A stretch of 8,418 nucleotides of DNA from Humitalea sp038323655 (GTDB taxonomy: Bacteria; Pseudomonadota; Alphaproteobacteria; Acetobacterales; Acetobacteraceae). The notes under the pieces are model-generated. The model ran no database searches and was not told where the DNA came from. It saw nothing but the letters and a program-made list of their open reading frames with translations. Location of the stretch: positions 1 through 8,418 of the forward strand of contig JBBQHE010000195.1 in NCBI GenBank assembly GCA_038323655.1, in the 5' to 3' direction. A program made the position numbers and the translations under genes. Shown here in pieces: positions 1-3,773 of this stretch (the stretch's first letter is position 1; each line of letters begins with the position of its first letter).

Positions 1-12
1 GCATGGACGCCC

Positions 13-39
13 GGTTATACGTTGCCGAATGGTAATACG
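13..39. repeat. short near-identical direct repeat at the left edge
   Basis: GGTTATACG (13-21) and GGTAATACG (31-39) match at 8 of 9 positions with an 18-bp period. The first 45 bases are visibly less GC-rich than the rest of the window and contain no readable gene. It could be a protein-binding site or the edge of an element lying to the left; nothing visible decides between these. Confidence 0.3.
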
Positions 40-63
40 CCGGGGCCTGTGGGTGGGTTTTTC

Positions 64-75
64 GGGGGGGGGGGG
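64..75. repeat. homopolymer run of 12 G
   Basis: Twelve uninterrupted G residues in non-coding sequence. Such tracts are prone to polymerase slippage and to sequencing error, so the exact length is uncertain. It opens the hairpin-rich stretch 64-298, which otherwise contains no supported gene. Confidence 0.8.
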
Positions 76-79
76 TTTC

Positions 80-115
80 CTGGGTAGGGCTTTGCCCTCC
101 CCACACCCCACCCAG
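80..115. repeat. nested inverted repeat
   Basis: An outer pair CTGGGT (80-85) / ACCCAG (110-115) encloses an inner hairpin AGGGC-ttt-GCCCT (86-98). It could fold on either strand as an intergenic hairpin. No U-tract follows it on either strand, so it is not a textbook intrinsic terminator. Confidence 0.4.
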
Positions 116-135
116 CAGGGGCGCGTCGCCCCTGC
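115..135. repeat. perfect hairpin, 9-bp arms
   Basis: GCAGGGGCG (115-123) and CGCCCCTGC (127-135) are perfect inverted repeats around a 3-nt loop, CGT. It shares base 115 with the preceding nested repeat, so the two structures would compete. Role unknown; possibly part of an intergenic repeat element. Confidence 0.5.
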
Positions 136-148
136 ACCCGCCGTGGGT

Positions 149-226
149 TTGGTCAGAGGAAGGGAGGGGCGTCACGGACGCGCGCGTGATGCGCGGTGCG
201 CCATGCCCCTCCCTTCCTCTGACCAA
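149..226. repeat. long inverted repeat, 22-bp perfect arms, 34-nt loop
   Basis: Positions 149-170 and 205-226 are perfect reverse complements over 22 bp. Each arm starts with TTGGTCAGAGG and ends in a purine-rich GGAAGGGAGGGGC-type stretch. The 34-nt loop (171-204) is CG-rich and contains ACGCGCGCGT. The sequence CGTGGGTT flanks the structure on both sides as a direct repeat (142-149 and 231-238). A perfect arm of this length is unlikely by chance. It may be a REP- or MITE-like element or a strong transcription barrier downstream of the cysE operon. No transposase or coding content is visible. Confidence 0.6.
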
Positions 227-238
227 TCATCGTGGGTT

Positions 239-260
239 CCAAGGGCCCACTGGCCCTTGG
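239..260. repeat. perfect hairpin, 9-bp arms, CACT loop
   Basis: CCAAGGGCC (239-247), loop CACT, GGCCCTTGG (252-260). It is a strong stem-loop about 65 bases past the cysE stop codon on the minus strand. It may add to transcription termination or mRNA 3'-end protection. No U-tract is present. Confidence 0.5.
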
Positions 261-270
261 TGGGGGGAGT

Positions 271-296
271 TTGAGGCGGGGCGAAGCCCCCCTCAA
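271..296 (-). terminator. candidate terminator hairpin after cysE
   Basis: TTGAGG (271-276) plus GGGGC (278-282) pair with GCCCC (286-290) plus CCTCAA (291-296). This gives an 11-bp stem with one bulged C at 277 and a 3-nt loop. It starts 29 bases past the cysE stop on the minus strand, the right place to end the Rrf2-synthase-cysE transcript or protect its 3' end. The minus strand continues ACTCCCCCC instead of a U-run, so termination efficiency is uncertain. Confidence 0.4.
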
Positions 297-325
297 GGAC
301 CGCCCCCGCAAGAAATCCCCCACCG

Positions 326-973
326 TCAGGCGCGTTCGCGGTCCCGGATCGCGGCCACTTCGGCGCGCAGGGCGCGGACTTCGGCGCGCAGGCTGGCCAT
401 GTCTTCGGCCACGGGGTCGGCGCCACCTTCGGGGATGCCGTAGCCGGCGGTGGCGCAATCGGCGCCGCCTTTTTGGGGGGTGCGGCCGGGGATTCCGACG
501 ATGGTGGCGCCGGGCGGGACGGGGTTTACGACCACCGCGTTGGCGCCGATCCGGGCGCCGTCGCCGATGGTGATGGGGCCGAGGACCTGGGCGCCGGCGC
601 CGATGACCACGCGGTTGCCCAACGTCGGGTGGCGTTTGCCGGGGCTGCCGGACAGCCCGCCCAGGGTGACGCCGTGGTAGATCAGCACGTCGTCGCCGAT
701 TTCCGCCGTTTCGCCGATCACCACGCCCATCCCGTGGTCGATGAACAGCCGCCGGCCGATGCAGGCGCCGGGGTGGATTTCGATACCGGTCAGGAAGCGG
801 GCCAGGTGGCTCGTCACCCGTGCCGTGCCGGTCAGCCCCAGGCGCCAGAGCGCGTGCGACAGCCGGTGCCACAGCACCGCATGCAGCCCGGCATAGGCCA
901 GGATCACCTCGGGCCAGGAGGGCCTGGCCGGGTCGCGGACGCGGATGCTTCGGCCGAGTTCCAGGATTTCCAA
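326..973 (-). CDS. cysE: serine O-acetyltransferase (CysE/EpsC type)
   Basis: Makes O-acetylserine from serine and acetyl-CoA, the first step of cysteine synthesis in the cytoplasm. The 215-residue protein has a short N-terminal helical part (about 1-60) and a left-handed beta-helix of hexapeptide repeats (about 64-162). The catalytic region reads GIEIHPGA (63-70), IDHGMGVVIGE (78-88, His80) and GKRHPTLG (112-119). The TGIEIHP form and short N-terminus fit the EpsC branch, not the longer E. coli CysE. The tail after 165 is atypical: a Gly-rich linker, then a heptad-like LRAEVRALRAEV segment (195-206), ending in Arg-Ala with no C-terminal Ile. The start is TTG, chosen because GGAG lies 6 nt upstream, no ATG or GTG fits, and the gene begins 17 nt after the upstream synthase stops. 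Family assignment is near certain. Confidence 0.93.
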   Translation of the reverse strand: MEILELGRSIRVRDPARPSWPEVILAYAGLHAVLWHRLSHALWRLGLTGTARVTSHLARFLTGIEIHPGACIGRRLFIDHGMGVVIGETAEIGDDVLIYHGVTLGGLSGSPGKRHPTLGNRVVIGAGAQVLGPITIGDGARIGANAVVVNPVPPGATIVGIPGRTPQKGGADCATAGYGIPEGGADPVAEDMASLRAEVRALRAEVAAIRDRERA

Positions 974-979
974 GCGATG

Positions 980-983
980 CTCC
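980..983 (-). promoter_or_regulatory. ribosome binding site deciding the TTG start of cysE
   Basis: GGAG on the minus strand (983-980) with 6 nt before TTG at 973-971. It lies in the 17-nt gap after the synthase stop codon, which supports co-transcription and the unusual TTG start. Confidence 0.65.
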
Positions 984-990
984 AGGCCCG

Positions 991-2010
991 TCAGGCCAGC
1001 CAGGGGGGCACGGGCAGGCCGCGCTCGCGGAGGAAAATGGGGTTGAACAGCTTGGATTGGTAGCGGGCGCCGCCGTCGCAGAGGATCGTCACGATCACAT
1101 GCCCGGGTCCCATGGTCCGGGCCACGCGCATGGCGGCGGCGACGTTCAACGCGGCGCTGCCGCCGAGCGAGAGGCCTTCCTTCAGCAGCAAATCGTAGCA
1201 GAGCAGCAGCGCCTCGGGGTCCTCGATCCGCACGGCGTCATCGATCGGAGCACCTTCCAGGTTGCCCGGCACCTTGCTGGCCTGGCCGATGCCTTCGGTG
1301 ATGGAGGAGCCGATCGCCTTCACCTCGCCCGTCTTCACCCAGGCATACAGACCCGAACCGGCCGGATCGGCCAGCACGATGCGGATCGCCGGCTTCCTTG
1401 CCTTCAGCGCCACCGCGACCCCGGCCAGCGTGCCGCCGGTGCCGCAGGCGCAGGTAAAGGCATCGATGCGGCCCTCGGTCTGCGCCCAGATCTCGGGGCC
1501 GGTCGTGTCCTGGTGCGCCAGGCGATTGGCGAGGTTGCCGAACTGATTGGCCCAGACGACGCGTTCGCCGGTCGCGGCCAATTCCTCGGCAATGCGTCGG
1601 CTGGTGTTCACATAATGCCCGGGGTCAGCGAGCGGCTTGGGTGAAACCAGCCGCAGGTCGGCACCGATCATGCGCAGGAAATCGAGTTTCTCGCGGCTCT
1701 GGGTTTCGGGCACCACGATCACGCTGCGCCAGCCGCGGGCATTGGCCGCCAGTGCCAGGCCGATGCCGGTATTGCCGGCCGTGCCCTCCACCACCGTGCC
1801 GGCTTCGCCCGGCACCAACTGTCCGCGGTTGACCGCATCCTGCAGCATGCCCAGCGCGGCGCGGTCCTTGACCGACCCGCCCGGGTTCATGAACTCCGCC
1901 TTGCCCAGGATCTCGCAGCCCGTCGCGGCCGAGGGGCCGGCCAGGCGGATCAGCGGCGTGTTGCCGACCGCCCCCCAGAAGCCATCGACGGGCATTGGCC
2001 GGCCGGTCAC
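991..2010 (-). CDS. cysK: PLP-dependent cysteine synthase, TAGNTG subfamily
   Basis: Predicted to convert O-acetylserine and sulfide to cysteine plus acetate. The 339-residue fold-type II PLP enzyme has VGNTPLIRL near the start (15-23), the Schiff-base lysine in MNPGGSVKDR (Lys48), the substrate loop TAGNTG (77-82), the phosphate-binding GTGGT (190-194), a GGSA motif (283-286) and CDGGARYQSKLFN near the C-terminus (311-323). TAGNTG replaces the classical TSGNTG, and the C-terminus differs from E. coli CysK. This marks a distinct branch, often annotated as cysteine synthase A in alphaproteobacteria. GTG at 2010 is preferred over ATG at 1995 because AGGAG sits 8 nt before it. Its GTGA start overlaps the stop of a possible small upstream ORF. 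It is followed after 17 nt by cysE, its functional partner. A related beta-replacement reaction cannot be excluded. Confidence 0.88.
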   Translation of the reverse strand: MTGRPMPVDGFWGAVGNTPLIRLAGPSAATGCEILGKAEFMNPGGSVKDRAALGMLQDAVNRGQLVPGEAGTVVEGTAGNTGIGLALAANARGWRSVIVVPETQSREKLDFLRMIGADLRLVSPKPLADPGHYVNTSRRIAEELAATGERVVWANQFGNLANRLAHQDTTGPEIWAQTEGRIDAFTCACGTGGTLAGVAVALKARKPAIRIVLADPAGSGLYAWVKTGEVKAIGSSITEGIGQASKVPGNLEGAPIDDAVRIEDPEALLLCYDLLLKEGLSLGGSAALNVAAAMRVARTMGPGHVIVTILCDGGARYQSKLFNPIFLRERGLPVPPWLA

Positions 2011-2135
2011 CCGCGGCGCTCCTGAAGCTGGGCGGTGACCCCGGGGCGAATGGTCATGTGCGCTGGCTCCTCGGCGATGACGCAGATTTCACGTTGGCAG
2101 AACGCGTTACGCTGGTGGCCGATGGAGAACCACAA
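2007..2135 (-). CDS. possible small protein upstream of and overlapping the synthase gene
   Basis: Not recognised. A minus-strand frame is open from 2159 to the TGA at 2009-2007, which overlaps the synthase start as GTGA. Read from TTG at 2135 it encodes 42 residues, with two Cys (in FCQREICVIAEEP) and a charged C-terminus, TAQLQERRG. I counted G/C at codon positions over these 42 codons: about 64% at position 1, 48% at position 2 and 83% at position 3. That is the normal order for coding DNA in a high-GC genome, and the antisense frame does not show it. Starts: TTG 2135 has only a weak purine stretch before it. ATG at 2057 has GAGGAG 9 nt upstream and would give a 16-residue peptide. It could be a translationally coupled leader or small protein, or a chance open frame in the 135-bp gap. 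Confidence 0.35.
   Translation of the reverse strand: MWFSIGHQRNAFCQREICVIAEEPAHMTIRPGVTAQLQERRG
2019..2023 (-). promoter_or_regulatory. ribosome binding site deciding the GTG start at 2010
   Basis: AGGAG on the minus strand (2023-2019), 8 nt before GTG at 2010-2008. The alternative ATG at 1995 would be 23 nt away, too far for this site. Confidence 0.65.
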
Positions 2136-2140
2136 CCGCC
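2129..2140 (-). repeat. 12-bp sequence shared with the divergent synthase promoter (copy 1)
   Basis: On the minus strand this reads GGCGGTTGTGGT, identical to 2638-2649 on the plus strand. Each copy points toward a cysteine synthase gene; this one ends 118 bp before the GTG at 2010. It could be a shared regulatory element. It also overlaps the possible TTG start of the small ORF, which is an alternative reason for constraint. Confidence 0.45.
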
Positions 2141-2145
2141 TTGTC

Positions 2146-2595
2146 TCAGATGGCGAAATTCAACGGTCCCGCCGTCGGGCGCTGCAGCCCCGCCGCCGCT
2201 GCCCGCGACAGCAGATCCGCCAGGGTCTGCCGCGCCAGGGTGGCGGTCAGCCCCGCTTCCAACTCGCCCCAGAAGGGCTCCGCCACCAGCGCCCGAAGCC
2301 CGGCACCAGGAATGCCCGGCAGAACCGGCTCGGGCAGTTCGGCCAGCGCGCCGACGACGGTATCCAGCGTGATGTCTCGCGCCGGCCGCGCCAGGCGATA
2401 GCCGCCCTTGGGCCCACGGGTGCTCGCCAGCAGCCCGGCCCGGGCCAGCGCCTGCAGCACCGGCTCGATCCCGCGCCGTGCCTCGCCCAGCCGGTCGGCG
2501 ATATCGGCACCCGGCACGGTGCGACCGCGGCCGGCGAAGAAGGCCACGTCCAGCATGATGCAGATGGCAAGCCAGGCCCTTTCGCGCTTCAGCAT
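2146..2595 (-). CDS. Rrf2-family transcriptional regulator
   Basis: A 149-residue DNA-binding protein. An N-terminal winged helix-turn-helix contains VPGADIADRLGEARRGIEPVLQ (27-48, helix-turn-helix) and the family wing signature STRGPKGGYRLARPARDITL (58-77). The C-terminal third is helical and probably dimerising. The only Cys is Cys12, so the three-Cys iron-sulfur cluster of IscR, NsrR or RirA cannot form. This favours a cluster-free regulator of the CymR kind, where CymR with CysK controls sulfur genes in Gram-positive bacteria; the parallel is inference. It sits between two cysteine synthases, divergent from one and upstream of the other, and is the obvious candidate to control both. The ATG at 2595 has GGAGAAGG 6 nt upstream. 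The frame stays open far upstream, but that part is antisense to the divergent synthase and is not coding. Confidence 0.88.
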   Translation of the reverse strand: MLKRERAWLAICIMLDVAFFAGRGRTVPGADIADRLGEARRGIEPVLQALARAGLLASTRGPKGGYRLARPARDITLDTVVGALAELPEPVLPGIPGAGLRALVAEPFWGELEAGLTATLARQTLADLLSRAAAAGLQRPTAGPLNFAI

Positions 2596-2601
2596 ACCGC
2601 A

Positions 2602-2609
2602 CCTTCTCC
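2602..2609 (-). promoter_or_regulatory. strong ribosome binding site of the Rrf2 gene
   Basis: GGAGAAGG on the minus strand (2609-2602), 6 nt before ATG 2595. It settles the start despite a much longer open frame. The divergent synthase gene has no such site. Confidence 0.75.
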
Positions 2610-2620
2610 CGATCCGTGCT

Positions 2621-2636
2621 GCCGTGTTTCCACGGC
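2621..2636. promoter_or_regulatory. candidate operator: 16-bp dyad over the -35 of the synthase promoter
   Basis: GCCGTG (2621-2626), spacer TTTC, CACGGC (2631-2636): a perfect inverted repeat with 6-bp arms. It covers the proposed -35 (2627-2632) of the plus-strand synthase and lies in the leader of the minus-strand Rrf2 gene. A dimeric Rrf2 protein bound here would block the synthase promoter and could also affect its own transcript. The match is seen in the sequence; the binding protein is inferred. Confidence 0.45.
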
Positions 2637-2654
2637 GGGCGGTTGTGGTATCAT
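2627..2654 (+). promoter_or_regulatory. extended -10 promoter of the plus-strand cysteine synthase
   Basis: -35 TTTCCA (2627-2632), 16-bp spacer, and extended -10 TGGTATCAT (TG at 2646-2647, TATCAT at 2649-2654, five of six consensus). The -10 ends 7 nt before the ATG at 2662, so transcription should start at or next to the A of the start codon. That predicts a leaderless mRNA, which agrees with the absence of a Shine-Dalgarno sequence. Confidence 0.55.
2638..2649 (+). repeat. 12-bp sequence shared with the upstream region of the other synthase (copy 2)
   Basis: GGCGGTTGTGGT, identical to the minus-strand sequence at 2140-2129. Here it fills the spacer between -35 and -10 and runs into the extended -10. 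Conservation of promoter spacer sequence is unexpected unless a protein reads it. Confidence 0.45.
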
Positions 2655-2661
2655 ACGACCC

Positions 2662-3630
2662 ATGCCTGACGCCATGCCCCCCCCTCCGCTGCCCGCCGGC
2701 CTGCGTGCCTCCGTGCTCGACACCATCGGGGCCACGCCGCTCGTGCTGGTGCAGCACCTGGCGGCGGAACTGGGCCTGGCGGCGCGCATCGCGCTGAAGT
2801 GCGAATTCTTCAATCCCGGCGGCAGCGTGAAGGATCGGATCGGCCTGGCCATGGTCCGCGCAGCGGAAGCCGCGGGGCTCATCGCGCCCGGGCGCACCAC
2901 GCTGGTCGAACCGACCTCGGGCAATACCGGCATCGCGCTGGCCACCGTGGCGGCCGCCCGCGGCTACCGGCTGATCGTCACCATGCCCGAGGGTGCGAGC
3001 ATCGAGCGCCGCCGCATGCTGCGACTGCTCGGCGCCGAACTGGACCTGACGCCCGCCGCGCGCGGCATGGCCGGCGCGATCGCCCGGGCCGAAACCATCC
3101 TGGCCAGCACGCCGGATGCCTGGATGCCTCGCCAGTTCGACAACCCGGCCAACCCGGCCGCCCATGCCCTGACCACGGCGGAGGAAATCTGGGCCGATAC
3201 CGAAGGCCAGGTCGATGCCATCATATGCGGCATCGGCACCGGCGGCACCGCCACCGGCATCGCCCGCGCGTTGAAGCCACGCCGCGCCGGCCTGCGGGTG
3301 ATCGGGGTGGAGCCGGCCGAATCGGCCGTGCTTTCGGGCGACGAGGCCGGGCCGCACGGCATCCAGGGCATCGGCGCCGGCTTTCGCCCCGCGGTGCTCG
3401 ACCTCGAAAGCCTCGACGGGGTGATGCGGGTGGCCGAGGCCGATGCGCTCGCCATGGCCCGCCGCGTCGCGCGGTCGGACGGGCTGGCCATCGGCATCTC
3501 CTCGGGCGCGGTGCTGCACGCCGCGACGGTCCTGGCGCGGGAGCCGGCCATGGACGGGCGGCTGATCATCGGCATCGCCGCCTCGGGCGCCGAGCGTTAT
3601 CTCTCGACGGCGCTCTTCGCCGGGCTCTGA
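2662..3630 (+). CDS. cysK: cysteine synthase (O-acetylserine sulfhydrylase), classical TSGNTG type
   Basis: Forms cysteine from O-acetylserine and sulfide with PLP. The 322-residue protein has the fold-type II hallmarks: IGATPLVLV (22-30), PLP lysine in NPGGSVKDR (Lys57), TSGNTG (85-90), SIERRRMLRLLGAEL (113-127), GTGGT (192-196) and GISSGA (278-283). Two details depart from E. coli CysK. The PETMSIERR segment reads PEGASIERR, and the C-terminal DSGERYLST reads ASGAERYLST (307-316). The start is the ATG at 2662. It has no ribosome binding site, but the predicted transcription start coincides with it, and a second ATG at 2674 is possible. The upstream open frame back to 2035 is antisense to the Rrf2 gene and rejected. 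Substrate could be O-acetylserine or a related activated serine or homoserine; cysteine synthase is the best call. Confidence 0.88.
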   Translation: MPDAMPPPPLPAGLRASVLDTIGATPLVLVQHLAAELGLAARIALKCEFFNPGGSVKDRIGLAMVRAAEAAGLIAPGRTTLVEPTSGNTGIALATVAAARGYRLIVTMPEGASIERRRMLRLLGAELDLTPAARGMAGAIARAETILASTPDAWMPRQFDNPANPAAHALTTAEEIWADTEGQVDAIICGIGTGGTATGIARALKPRRAGLRVIGVEPAESAVLSGDEAGPHGIQGIGAGFRPAVLDLESLDGVMRVAEADALAMARRVARSDGLAIGISSGAVLHAATVLAREPAMDGRLIIGIAASGAERYLSTALFAGL

Positions 3631-3695
3631 GCACGGGCCTCTGAGCATGGGCCTCTGGGCATGGGCATCCGAGCATGGGCATCCGAGCACCGGGG
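3626..3695 (+). repeat. five tandem copies of a 14-bp unit
   Basis: Units start at 3626, 3640, 3654, 3668 and 3682, reading TCTGAGCACGGGCC, TCTGAGCATGGGCC, TCTGGGCATGGGCA, TCCGAGCATGGGCA and TCCGAGCACCGGGG. The first unit contains the synthase stop codon (3628-3630), so the array begins inside the gene end. Fourteen is not a multiple of three. The spread of substitutions (central units most alike to neighbours) fits stepwise slippage duplication. Confidence 0.85.
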
Positions 3696-3701
3696 GGGGG
3701 G
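3692..3701. repeat. homopolymer run of 10 G
   Basis: Ten consecutive G at the end of the 14-bp tandem array. The GGG runs in the array (3657-3659, 3663-3665, 3677-3679) plus this tract could in principle form a G-quadruplex, though two loops would be 11-12 nt. Length may vary or be misread. Confidence 0.75.
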
Positions 3702-3710
3702 ACGCCCCTG

Positions 3711-3739
3711 TTCGCCGGCGGGGTTTTGTGGCCTAGGCT
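3711..3739 (+). promoter_or_regulatory. possible promoter of the glycosyltransferase gene
   Basis: TTCGCC (3711-3716), 17-bp spacer, TAGGCT (3734-3739). Spacing is ideal but the hexamers match consensus only partly. Transcription would start near 3746, leaving a leader of about 28 nt with GGAG at 3760-3763, 10 nt before ATG 3774. GGTTTTG (3722-3728) and CAAAACC (3753-3759) are inverted repeats just before that ribosome binding site. Read-through from the upstream synthase is the alternative. Confidence 0.3.
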
Positions 3740-3773
3740 TGTGGCACCGCAGCAAAACCGGAGATCCTCCTTC

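Noticed and set aside
29..274. Small plus-strand frame of 81 codons in the left intergenic region
   Set aside because: It passes through the G12 run and the long inverted repeat, and lacks a ribosome site and any recognisable protein character.
153..872. Minus-strand Arg/Pro/His-rich frame across the cysE region
   Set aside because: It is a shifted-frame shadow of cysE; the hexapeptide-repeat protein in the other frame is unmistakable.
2129..2140. The cysK-upstream 12-mer as a -35/-10 promoter for the minus-strand synthase
   Set aside because: TTGTGG could be a -35, but the nearest -10-like sequence is 20 nt away and poor, so I could not place a promoter there.
2035..2661. Upstream in-frame extension of the plus-strand cysteine synthase by 209 codons
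   Set aside because: It runs antisense through the Rrf2 gene and would contain the synthase promoter. The cysteine synthase fold begins after ATG 2662.
2596..3690. N-terminal extension of the Rrf2 frame by 365 codons
   Set aside because: It is antisense to the cysteine synthase. The Rrf2 fold and a strong ribosome site both place the start at 2595.
3626..3695. Tandem repeats as a CRISPR array
   Set aside because: The units are 14 bp and directly adjacent, with no unique spacers and no cas genes nearby.
3711..3739. Similarity of GGCGGGGTTTTGTGG near the glycosyltransferase gene to the 12-bp cysK motif
   Set aside because: It needs a 4-bp insertion to align; too weak to call a third copy.
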